64,000 bases of DNA from 43-108 sp001915545 (lineage in GTDB: Bacteria > Bacteroidota > Bacteroidia > Bacteroidales > Bacteroidaceae). The notes beneath the pieces are model-generated. The model saw only the letters and a list, made by a program, of their open reading frames with translations. It was not told the origin of the DNA and did not search any database. The translations under genes were made by a program, and so were the position numbers. Below, piece after piece: positions 16,125 to 24,178 of the stretch. The number at the start of each line of letters is the position of its first letter. Position 1 is the first letter of the stretch. The stretch lies in the NCBI GenBank assembly GCA_902491215.1, contig CABUGV010000017.1, forward strand, positions 9,269 through 73,268. The letters are read 5' to 3'.

Positions 16125-17045
16125 TCAGCGCATCTCTGTATAAGTAATCTTGTCCATATCTCCATAATCGAGGTTCTCACCAGCCATACCCCAGATGAAC
16201 ATGTAGTTGCTGGTTCCGGCTGCTGCATGAATAGACCATTCAGGAGACATTATAGCCTGCTCGTTCTGAAGCCAAACAATGCGGTTTTCCTGTGGTTCGC
16301 CCATGAAATGGCATATAGAGTTTCCAGCAGGCACATTGAAATAGAAATAAGCCTCGATACGACGGCTGTGAGTGTGTGCAGGCATTGTGTTCCAAACACT
16401 TCCCGGCTTGAGCTCTGTCAGACCCATCTGAAGCTGGCAAGGACCTTCCTTGAGAACGTTCTTTACGATGAGCTGATTGATGACTCTGTCGTTGCTCTCT
16501 TCCATCTTTCCTGCAGGGAATGAGTTAGCCTTGAGCGAACCCTTTCTTCCGTCGATTGTTACGAGCTGAGTCTTATACTCCTTGTGAGCTGTAGCAGAAT
16601 TGATGTAGAACTTTGCAGGTTTTGAAGCATCCTTGCTCTTGAAAGTTACGTTCTCGTTGCCACGACCAACGTAGAGAGCATCCTTGAACTTCAATTCATA
16701 TTCCTTACCGTCAACTGTAACGATTCCGTCACCGCCGATATTGATAACACCGAGCTCACGGCTGTAAAGGAAGTAAGGAGCCTTCAAAGGATCAATTGTT
16801 TCAAGCTTCAATTCCTTGTTTACAGGCATTGCACCACCGAAGATGAAACGATCATACATTGAATATGTGACATTGATCTGATCGGCAACCATAACCTTGT
16901 CCATCATGAAACTGTTTCTAAGACGATCAGTGTCGTATGTCTTAACGTCCTGAGGGTTGCATGCAACCTGCATGCGATAGTTTACCTGAGCAGATGCTGC
17001 AATAGCAGATACGCCCAAAACAAAAGCCAATGCTAATTTTTTCAT
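16125..17045 (-). CDS. kduI: 5-keto-4-deoxyuronate isomerase with predicted signal peptide
   Basis: A 306-residue protein aligning along its length with KduI, the isomerase that turns 5-keto-4-deoxyuronate from pectin or glycosaminoglycan breakdown into 3-deoxy-hexosulosonate. The metal ligands are visible: His224 and His226 in PAHTHSRRIE, Glu231 and His273 in WSIHAAAGT. The enzyme of E. coli has about 278 residues and is cytoplasmic. Here the first 20 residues, MKKLALAFVLGVSAIAASAQ, form a clear signal peptide with an ASA-Q cleavage site, so the enzyme should be periplasmic. It follows an orphan EIIC gene by 55 bases, probably in one operon. The location is inferred from sequence. Confidence 0.9.
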   Translation of the reverse strand: MKKLALAFVLGVSAIAASAQVNYRMQVACNPQDVKTYDTDRLRNSFMMDKVMVADQINVTYSMYDRFIFGGAMPVNKELKLETIDPLKAPYFLYSRELGVINIGGDGIVTVDGKEYELKFKDALYVGRGNENVTFKSKDASKPAKFYINSATAHKEYKTQLVTIDGRKGSLKANSFPAGKMEESNDRVINQLIVKNVLKEGPCQLQMGLTELKPGSVWNTMPAHTHSRRIEAYFYFNVPAGNSICHFMGEPQENRIVWLQNEQAIMSPEWSIHAAAGTSNYMFIWGMAGENLDYGDMDKITYTEMR

Positions 17046-17100
17046 ATTAAAACTATTTTATCGGGTTTATTATTTCTTCATTTTCTTTTCTTCATAAACT

Positions 17101-18501
17101 TCATTTTGCCTGTCCTGCAACTGCACGGCTTTCCTTTATGATGCGTCTGCGGTTATAGATGGCAAGCAAAAGTGTGAGCACGACAAGAACTGCAGAACCG
17201 ACAATCTTGAAATCGTGTATGAGATGGAATATAATCCAAGAGAATATGCTTGAAGCGAAATCGAGAGCTCCGGCCTGGAATCCATCAGGAATCTTTACTG
17301 CAGAATCTCCGGTCTTCATATATACATCGTGTGCAGCCTGTGTGAAGAACGGTGCAAGGTCTGTCACGAAATAAAGTCCTACGATAAGAGCTACAAGTCC
17401 TATGATAAATGTCTTGAGGACATTACCTTTGGTGATTGGAAGCACTGCTGGGAAAAGATAGAACATTCCGGCAAGTGAAGCCAATGGAAGGAACTGATTA
17501 CCTGGAAGCACAACAGAAAGGAAAAGAGTGACAGGTATCAGAAGCAACGACACAACAAGTGTTGTAGGATGACCGATTACCAAAGCCGGGCTCATACCGA
17601 TATTGAGACTTGCACTGTTCTTGAACTTGCGTGCTATCAATTCGCGTGTTGCATCAGAGATAGGACGAAGTCCTTCGATAAAGAGTGAAGTGATACGCGG
17701 AATAAGTTCCATAACTGCACCCATCTTGATTCCGAGTCCAAGTATTGAAGGTATGCCGTCAACAAGTTCTTCGCTGTTCTTGCAGGCAAGTGCACCTATA
17801 CCGCATCCGACGATTACACCGAGGAAAAGAGGTTCACCCATGATTCCGAACTTGCGCTTCATGCCTTCTGCATCGATATTGAGCTTTTCAAATCCAGGTA
17901 TCTTGTCGAGTACCTTGTTGATTACAACTGCAAAAGGTACAAATCCCTGACAGAACGGCTGTGGAATTGAGATTCCATCCATCTTGTCATAGTATGTCTG
18001 GAACTGCTTGCATGTAAGATCGGCCATTACAAGTGTAACGATATAGCAGATTATAGCGGCGAAGAATCCCCACCATATACTGTCAGATGCAAAATATACT
18101 ACAGCTCCGATGAATGCAAAATGCCAATAGTTCCAAAGGTCGATGTTGACAGTCTTGGTTGTTTTTGTCAAAAGCATTACAATGTTGACAGCCAAGCAGA
18201 CTGGTATTATGAACGCACCGACAGATGTGTTGTATGCAACAGAAGCAGCTGCAGGCCAACCCATATCAAAGATACCGAGACTAAGTCCGTAGATTTCTGT
18301 AACGCGCTTAAGAGGATCACCAAGACTGCTTGTAAGCAATGCGGTAACGACAGACAAACCGACAAAACCGACACCTACGAGAAGTCCGCTTTTAAGCGCC
18401 TTTCCAAACTTGATGCCTATACAAACTCCCAAAATGGTAAAGAGGATTGGCATCATCACCGCCGCACCAAGTCCGATGATATAACCGAAAAATTGTTCCA
18501 T
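17101..18501 (-). CDS. orphan PTS galactitol-type EIIC permease
   Basis: A 466-residue membrane protein with about ten hydrophobic helices, of the EIIC-GAT family (galactitol-specific IIC component, GatC-like). Conserved stretches include GLSLGIFDMGWPAAAS, GFVPFAVVINKVLD and IGMSPALVIGHPTT. Such proteins normally need EIIA and EIIB partners plus EI and HPr, none of which is nearby, and Bacteroidales generally lack a complete PTS. It may therefore work as a facilitator or ion-coupled transporter. The linked periplasmic KduI suggests the substrate is an isomerised uronate product; that is inference. A good ribosome site, AAAGGAGA, precedes the ATG. Confidence 0.85.
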   Translation of the reverse strand: MEQFFGYIIGLGAAVMMPILFTILGVCIGIKFGKALKSGLLVGVGFVGLSVVTALLTSSLGDPLKRVTEIYGLSLGIFDMGWPAAASVAYNTSVGAFIIPVCLAVNIVMLLTKTTKTVNIDLWNYWHFAFIGAVVYFASDSIWWGFFAAIICYIVTLVMADLTCKQFQTYYDKMDGISIPQPFCQGFVPFAVVINKVLDKIPGFEKLNIDAEGMKRKFGIMGEPLFLGVIVGCGIGALACKNSEELVDGIPSILGLGIKMGAVMELIPRITSLFIEGLRPISDATRELIARKFKNSASLNIGMSPALVIGHPTTLVVSLLLIPVTLFLSVVLPGNQFLPLASLAGMFYLFPAVLPITKGNVLKTFIIGLVALIVGLYFVTDLAPFFTQAAHDVYMKTGDSAVKIPDGFQAGALDFASSIFSWIIFHLIHDFKIVGSAVLVVLTLLLAIYNRRRIIKESRAVAGQAK

Positions 18502-18692
18502 GATATTATTCAGTTCTCCTTTCTATAAATTAAAATTAGGTTAATAAATCAGAATATTCGTGTCAAATTTATATTTTTTTACTTATACGTGCAACTCAAA
18601 GTATCTACAGTTCAATACTTTATATGGTAAAACAACATTTTTTATTATAATAAACCTGATTCGAGTACGCACGTACCATAGCTGGCTTAGAA

Positions 18693-18740
18693 GAAAAAGG
18701 CCAAAGGCAAGAATGAAAAAACATCTTGCCTCTGACCTTT
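18693..18740 (-). terminator. terminator of tyrS
   Basis: An imperfect stem between 18696-18711 (AAAGGCCAAAGGCAAG region) and 18725-18740 (CTTGCCTCTGACCTTT). On the minus strand it is followed by TTTTTCTTCT. Confidence 0.75.
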
Positions 18741-18782
18741 AAAATTACACATATATGTATGTTTTCATGTATAGCAACCTGA

Positions 18783-20075
18783 TTATTTGGCTATGACCAG
18801 ATAATAATTCTTCTTGCCCTTCTGTACAAGGATATATTTATCGTCAAGGAGATAGTCTGTTGTAATCACCTTGTCGAATGCATCAAGTTTTTCCTTGTTG
18901 ATACTGATACCTCCTCCTTGAGTAAGCTTACGCATTTCGCCTTTTGAAGGGAAGACATGTGCATTGTCTGTAAAGAGATCTACAGCCTTTACACCAGCTT
19001 CAAGGTCAGCACGGCTTACCTCAAACTGAGGAACACCATCGAAAACTTCGAGAAGGGTTTTCTCGTCAAGCTTCAGAAGGCTTTCCTTCGTAGACTTTCC
19101 GAAAAGGATTTCAGAAGCCTCAACAGCCATATTGTAATCTTCCTCAGAATGAACCATAATGGTTACTTCCTTGGCAAGACGCTTCTGGAGTACACGGCGT
19201 CCTGGATCTGTATCGTGCTCTGCAATAATAGAATCTATTTCATCTTTTGGCAGAGAAGTGAAAATCTTGATGTATCTCTTTGCATCATCATCGGCAACAT
19301 TAAGCCAGAACTGATAGAATGCATAAGGAGAAGTATAGTTTCTGTCAAGCCAGATATTTCCCTTTTCAGTCTTACCGAACTTGTTGCCGTCTGATTTTGT
19401 TATGAGCGGACAAGTCAATGCATAGCACTCTCTACCGTTGGTACGACGAATGAGCTCAGCACCAGTTGTCATATTGCCCCACTGGTCAGCACCACCCATC
19501 TGGAGTTTGCAATTCTTGTATTCGTTAAGGTAGAGGAAATCGTAGCCCTGAAGAAGCTGATAAGTAAACTCAGTAAATGAAAGTCCATCACGAGCTTCAC
19601 CATTAAGACGCTTCTGCACTGATTCCTTGGCCATCATGTAGTTGACAGTAATATGTTTACCGATGTCGCGCGCAAAATCAAGGAAGGTGAAGTCTTTCAT
19701 CCAGTCATAATTGTTGACCAACTCGGCCTTGTTTGGTGCATCACTCTCAAAGTCCAGGAATTTTGCGAGCTGCTTCTTGATGCAGGCTACGTTGTGACGC
19801 AACGTCTCCTCGTCAAGCAGATTGCGCTCCTGACTTTTTCCTGAAGGGTCGCCGATCATACCGGTAGCACCACCGATAAGAGCCAGAGGCTTATGGCCGC
19901 AACGCTGAAGATGGCGCAACATCATCACACCGCAAAGATGACCGATATGCAAAGAGTCGGCCGTAGGGTCGATACCCAAATAAGCTGTTACGCATTCTTT
20001 CTCGAGAAGCTCATCTGTTCCAGGCATCATTGTGTGGAGCATTCCACGCCATTTCAATTCTTCAATAAAATTCAT
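18783..20075 (-). CDS. tyrS: tyrosyl-tRNA synthetase
   Basis: A 430-residue class I aminoacyl-tRNA synthetase that charges tRNA-Tyr. The catalytic domain has YLGIDPTADSLHIGHL (HIGH motif near residue 43), GDPSGKSQER, QGYDFLYL, GGADQWGN and KFGKTEKGN (KMSKS equivalent). The C-terminal S4-like RNA-binding domain starts near 360 (MRKLTQGGGISIN). The start at 20075 (MNFIEELKWRG) is preferred to the upstream in-frame ATG at 20099, because family members begin at this point. Confidence 0.95.
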   Translation of the reverse strand: MNFIEELKWRGMLHTMMPGTDELLEKECVTAYLGIDPTADSLHIGHLCGVMMLRHLQRCGHKPLALIGGATGMIGDPSGKSQERNLLDEETLRHNVACIKKQLAKFLDFESDAPNKAELVNNYDWMKDFTFLDFARDIGKHITVNYMMAKESVQKRLNGEARDGLSFTEFTYQLLQGYDFLYLNEYKNCKLQMGGADQWGNMTTGAELIRRTNGRECYALTCPLITKSDGNKFGKTEKGNIWLDRNYTSPYAFYQFWLNVADDDAKRYIKIFTSLPKDEIDSIIAEHDTDPGRRVLQKRLAKEVTIMVHSEEDYNMAVEASEILFGKSTKESLLKLDEKTLLEVFDGVPQFEVSRADLEAGVKAVDLFTDNAHVFPSKGEMRKLTQGGGISINKEKLDAFDKVITTDYLLDDKYILVQKGKKNYYLVIAK

Positions 20076-20181
20076 CGTTTTGCCTTTATAAATATTCAAT
20101 GTTTTGATTTTTTACATCTATATCGCCTTTAATATAACTGGATAATACACGCGCCAGTTACAACAAAGGCATCCTAGTGTG

Positions 20182-20190
20182 GCAAAGATA
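20182..20190 (-). promoter_or_regulatory. -7 box upstream of tyrS
   Basis: The minus strand reads TATCTTTGC. It lies 106 bases upstream of the start codon, leaving an untranslated leader of about 100 bases. No TTG at the expected -33 distance. The sequence from 20191 to 20427 shows no gene. Confidence 0.5.
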
Positions 20191-20427
20191 GGTATTTTAT
20201 GATGAAATAGAAAACTTGATTGCCGTTTTTTGGTATTACCGTTAATGCAACTGACACTGATTTACAGACACAATGAAAGAAAAACTTCATTAAAGATGAC
20301 ATATAGCAATAACTGAAATGCATATCTGAGAGAAGAATTCAATGTTTAAGATTGCAAAAAACAATAGGCTCCGACAAAGACCAATGTTAAACATTGTTAT
20401 TCACAAGTGTTTTTTCGACACCATCTA

Positions 20428-20525
20428 TTGACAATATCAGAAAAACACCTACCTTTGCATCGTGTTTTTCATAGTATTAGATTTAAGGTTAACAAAGGTT
20501 GGGGTAAGGCGTTACCCCTTTTTTT
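20428..20525 (+). ncRNA. short leader RNA: promoter and intrinsic terminator ahead of the acyltransferase gene
   Basis: TTG (20428-20430), a 19-base spacer and TACCTTTGC (20450-20458) form a full Bacteroidetes promoter. About 40 bases after the expected start site comes a hairpin, GGGGTAA (20501-20507) with TTACCCC (20512-20518), then seven T residues. The coding ATG of the acyltransferase is at 20646, beyond the terminator. The transcript would be about 60 nucleotides long, either a small RNA or an attenuator leader. I recall similar leaders in other Bacteroidales, but cannot confirm this here. Confidence 0.6.
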
Positions 20526-20645
20526 ATGCCCTTACATAACATACGACCTACTACAAAAGACACACCCAGCGGAAAACAACAAGCCTTGATATCTTCTAAT
20601 CTAAAACGGAAAGTTTTATCACAACCATCATATACACTCCATAAA

Positions 20646-21743
20646 ATGAGACAAATAGAGCAAAAGAAGCAAAGACAAACAAATATTGAGATATTGAGGA
20701 TTACAGCCATGTTGCTTATAATTGTCAGCCACTACATATATAACGGCATAAGACAAAACCCTTTATTTTGCCACTTTGACATCAACTCTATAAATGACGT
20801 GGTGAATTATGCATCACTTCAGTTCGTATCGCTCTTCGCCAGTACCGGCGTAAACTGCTTTGTCTTGATTACCGGATATTTCCTTATCGATTCCACAAAA
20901 ATACGAGGAGGAATATTCAAGATATGGTTTCAGGTTGCTTTCTACTCATTGGCGATTTCACTGATTATTTCACAGGTATTCGACAAAAGTATACCGTTAA
21001 TTGAATATATAGACAGCATAAGTCCAATACCGACAACAAGATACTGGTTTGTTGCAAAATATATAGGACTGGTACTGCTTTCCCCGTTTCTGGCTAAACT
21101 GGCAATGCATTTAACAGCAAAGCAGCACTTCTATATGCTTATCGTCATGCTGATAATGTTTTTCAAATATCCGTTTGGGGAAACATTCGCTACAGGCATG
21201 TCATTATGCTGGTTTATATTCCTATTTTTTACAGGTGGCTATATAAAGAAATACGGCATACATCCATGGATAAAAAAACATGCGATACTGCTTACGTTCG
21301 TTGCTGCAATATGCTTTTTCTGCGTGCATGCATCGTCAAACCTGCTCAACCACATACGCACAGGTGCAGAATTCACTATCAAATCCACTGCCAACAACGA
21401 TCTCACATTCATTTTGTCATTGCTGATATTCATCTGCTTCACACAGATGAAATGCGACAATAAATGCCTACGACAGCTCAGCAAACTGGCACCATACACA
21501 TTCGGCATTTATTTATGTCACGAACACCCGTTGATCAGACCTGTAATTTGGGGAAACGTCATGCCTGGCAGTTTCAGCTACCCGATAATCATTCATTGCA
21601 TATTCATATCAGCAGCATTGTTTATGGTATGCGCCGGGATCGATTATATCAGGGAACTAATATTCAAAATATCAGGCATAAACAACCTGGAAAAGAAACT
21701 GGCAGAAAGAATACCGCAACCATTCACTACGAACAAAAAGTAA
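20646..21743 (+). CDS. membrane acyltransferase (acyltransferase 3 family)
   Basis: A 365-residue protein with about ten hydrophobic helices, of the acyltransferase-3 family that adds acetyl or succinyl groups to surface sugars. Near the N-terminus it has NIEILRITAMLLIIVSHY (RxxA...H pattern; His near residue 29). Further family features are NCFVLITGYFLI and, near the C-terminus, APYTFGIYLCHEHPLI. The start at 20646 (MRQIEQKK) is chosen because upstream in-frame sequence runs back into the terminator hairpin. The gene stands alone, with no glycosyltransferases nearby, so its acceptor is unknown. Confidence 0.85.
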   Translation: MRQIEQKKQRQTNIEILRITAMLLIIVSHYIYNGIRQNPLFCHFDINSINDVVNYASLQFVSLFASTGVNCFVLITGYFLIDSTKIRGGIFKIWFQVAFYSLAISLIISQVFDKSIPLIEYIDSISPIPTTRYWFVAKYIGLVLLSPFLAKLAMHLTAKQHFYMLIVMLIMFFKYPFGETFATGMSLCWFIFLFFTGGYIKKYGIHPWIKKHAILLTFVAAICFFCVHASSNLLNHIRTGAEFTIKSTANNDLTFILSLLIFICFTQMKCDNKCLRQLSKLAPYTFGIYLCHEHPLIRPVIWGNVMPGSFSYPIIIHCIFISAALFMVCAGIDYIRELIFKISGINNLEKKLAERIPQPFTTNKK

Positions 21744-21954
21744 TAAACATAACCAAAGGCGTCAAATCGAACGAACAACAACACATTAACGCATTCGAAA
21801 ACATCATATTCCGATTTACGACTTGCAAGATTCAAGAATTATTATGAATATTGCAAAAGTTACATGCTGACAAACAGATACAAAGCATTAATCTGCAGCA
21901 TAAATACAAAAGATATCAGTCAACATAACCTATTAATCCTAAAACTGAAATATT

Positions 21955-22350
21955 ATGAAACATGTTAACATTTTCCTGATTGCCATTATCTGCTCACTTC
22001 TGGCCATATCCTGCAACAATGCAAAAACGAGCATCGATGAACTATCTTTACTTATAGAGGATATTGAAGAAAATTCAGACAATTACACGGACGAAGACTG
22101 GGAGTATGTCATAGAAGAGTACTCGCTTATTGAACAGGAAATGGAGAATTATGAATACACAGACGAAGAATTAAGGGAAATAGGAAGACTAAAAGGCATC
22201 TTCGCGATGAAGATAGCTAAACAGGTTCTAAAAGACTATACAGAAGACATCAAGGACATGCAGCTTCAATTTGAAGGCGGGCTAGACGGCATCAAGGAAG
22301 AGTTAAACAAGGACGACTATGACGAAATAAAAGAGTTTTTCGAAGAATAA
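21955..22350 (+). CDS. small acidic lipoprotein (DUF6565-like)
   Basis: A 131-residue lipoprotein with signal sequence ending LLAISC (lipid-modified Cys near residue 20). The mature part is very acidic and helical (DNYTDEDWEYVIEEYSLIEQEMENYEYTDEELREIGRLKG), a pattern I associate with the DUF6565 family of Bacteroidales. No enzymatic motif is visible. Function unknown. It has its own position between the acyltransferase and ahcY, with 211 bases upstream. Confidence 0.7.
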   Translation: MKHVNIFLIAIICSLLAISCNNAKTSIDELSLLIEDIEENSDNYTDEDWEYVIEEYSLIEQEMENYEYTDEELREIGRLKGIFAMKIAKQVLKDYTEDIKDMQLQFEGGLDGIKEELNKDDYDEIKEFFEE

Positions 22351-22459
22351 GCCTCAGCAGGCTTATTTCCAACCATTTAGAACTTCATAAAAGGTCTAAT
22401 GCAATAAGAAAATATCAAAATTGAAGTAGGGCATACCAGCTCACTCAAAGTTATTCAAG

Positions 22460-22484
22460 CTTCTGCATTTTATCGATGCAGAAG
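22460..22484. repeat. perfect 9-base hairpin in the gap before ahcY
   Basis: CTTCTGCAT (22460-22468) and ATGCAGAAG (22476-22484) with a seven-base loop. No T-run follows on either strand. The rest of the 330-base gap between the lipoprotein and the ahcY promoter shows no gene. Confidence 0.45.
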
Positions 22485-22682
22485 TACGCATATTTTATGC
22501 AACAAAAAGAGACAACAGTATTTTTTGTCTAAATAAACCCGAGTTGCAAAACAACGCCAATATGGGGCATCGCCACAAATTCCACACTAATTAACTATAT
22601 ATCAACAACATGCATATTTATTTTAACATCATAGCCTTAACTTTTTAATTATGCAAACTTATATGATTTAATCATTTTATAG

Positions 22683-22691
22683 TAAATTTGC
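22683..22691 (+). promoter_or_regulatory. -7 box for ahcY
   Basis: TAAATTTGC matches TAnnTTTGC and lies 44 bases before the ATG at 22736. It overlaps an upstream in-frame TTG at 22688, which therefore cannot be the start of translation from this promoter. Confidence 0.6.
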
Positions 22692-22735
22692 GCGATGTAA
22701 TTGGAATTTATATAAATCAAACCACATACAAATAC

Positions 22736-24154
22736 ATGAATCAGAAACTTTTTTCAGAGCTGCCATACAAAGTAGCAGACATGAACCTTGTTGATTTCGG
22801 CCGTAAAGAAATTGACATGGCTGAACACGAAATGCCCGGACTTATGGCACTGCGTGAGAAATACGGAGACAGTAAACCGCTGAAAGGTGCCAGAATAATG
22901 GGTTCTCTCCACATGACAATACAGACAGCTGTATTGATAGAGACTTTGGTAAAACTCGGTGCTGAAGTAAGATGGTGCTCCTGCAACATATATTCTACAC
23001 AAGACCATGCAGCCGCAGCAATAGCTGATGATGGAGTAGCAGTATTTGCTTGGAAAGGCGAAAGTCTGGCAGACTACTGGTGGTGCACACTTCAAGCTCT
23101 CACATACCCTGGAGGAAAAGGACCGACAATGATTGTTGACGACGGCGGCGATGCAACACTGATGATACACCTCGGTGCCAAAGCAGAAAAAGATCCTTCT
23201 GTCCTTGACAGAGAAGCAACTTCTGGAGATGAAAAAGAGCTCCTGAACATACTTAAGGAAGTAAGAAAAGTAAATCCTAACATGTGGAGCGACATGGCCA
23301 AGGAGATCAGAGGTGTAAGCGAAGAAACAACAACAGGAGTACACCGTCTGTACCAGATGGAAGAACGTGGCGAACTTCTCTTCCCTGCGTTCAATGTCAA
23401 CGACTCCGTAACAAAAAGCAAATTCGACAATCTTTACGGTTGCCGCGAGAGCCTGGCAGACGGTATCAAGCGTGCAACAGATGTTATGATTGCAGGAAAA
23501 GTATGTGTTGTTGCCGGTTATGGTGAAGTAGGCAAAGGCTGTGCCCAGTCAATGCGTTCATACGGTGCTAGAGTACTTGTTACTGAAATAGATCCTATAT
23601 GCGCACTTCAGGCTGCAATGGAAGGATTTGAAGTTGTAACAATGGAAGAAGCCTGCAAGATAGGCAACATCTTCGTCACAACTACAGGTAACATCGATGT
23701 AATCCGCACCGACCACATGGAACAGATGCCAGACCAGGCCATAGTATGCAACATCGGCCACTTCGACAGTGAAATACAGGTTGACGGCCTCAAGCATATA
23801 CCAGGCATAAAGTGCGTCAATATCAAGCCACAGGTCGACAGATATTATTTCCCTGACGGACACAGCATAATTCTTCTTGCAGACGGACGTCTTGTCAACC
23901 TCGGATGTGCAACAGGCCATCCTTCATTCGTAATGAGCAACTCATTCACGAACCAGACGCTTGCACAGATTGATCTGTACAAGAACGATTACAAGACAGG
24001 CGTATACAGATTGCCTAAATATCTCGATGAAGAAGTGGCACGTCTGCACCTCGAACGTATCGGCGTACACCTCACAACTCTGACACAGGCTCAGGCAGAC
24101 TATATTGGCGTGAAGGTTGAAGGCCCATACAAAGCAGAACACTACAGATATTAA
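22736..24154 (+). CDS. ahcY: adenosylhomocysteinase
   Basis: A 472-residue cytoplasmic NAD-dependent enzyme that splits S-adenosylhomocysteine into adenosine and homocysteine, keeping methylation reactions running. Visible signatures: CNIYSTQDHAAAAI (near residue 80), DDGGDAT, EETTTGVHRLYQM, FNVNDSVTKSKFDN, the Rossmann motif VVAGYGEVGKGCAQ (near 262), and the C-terminal GPYKAEHYRY that reaches the neighbouring subunit. Full length. The start at 22736 is supported by the promoter box. A YfhO-family gene follows 24 bases downstream, probably in the same transcript. Confidence 0.96.
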   Translation: MNQKLFSELPYKVADMNLVDFGRKEIDMAEHEMPGLMALREKYGDSKPLKGARIMGSLHMTIQTAVLIETLVKLGAEVRWCSCNIYSTQDHAAAAIADDGVAVFAWKGESLADYWWCTLQALTYPGGKGPTMIVDDGGDATLMIHLGAKAEKDPSVLDREATSGDEKELLNILKEVRKVNPNMWSDMAKEIRGVSEETTTGVHRLYQMEERGELLFPAFNVNDSVTKSKFDNLYGCRESLADGIKRATDVMIAGKVCVVAGYGEVGKGCAQSMRSYGARVLVTEIDPICALQAAMEGFEVVTMEEACKIGNIFVTTTGNIDVIRTDHMEQMPDQAIVCNIGHFDSEIQVDGLKHIPGIKCVNIKPQVDRYYFPDGHSIILLADGRLVNLGCATGHPSFVMSNSFTNQTLAQIDLYKNDYKTGVYRLPKYLDEEVARLHLERIGVHLTTLTQAQADYIGVKVEGPYKAEHYRY

Positions 24155-24178
24155 TCAAACAAAACCTTAATAAAGAAA

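Noticed and set aside
16125..18501. A complete PTS operon
   Set aside because: Only EIIC is present. No EIIA, EIIB, HPr or EI sequence was found in the neighbouring frames.
22688..22735. TTG start giving a longer AhcY
   Set aside because: The TTG is part of the promoter -7 box, and the family N-terminus fits the ATG at 22736.
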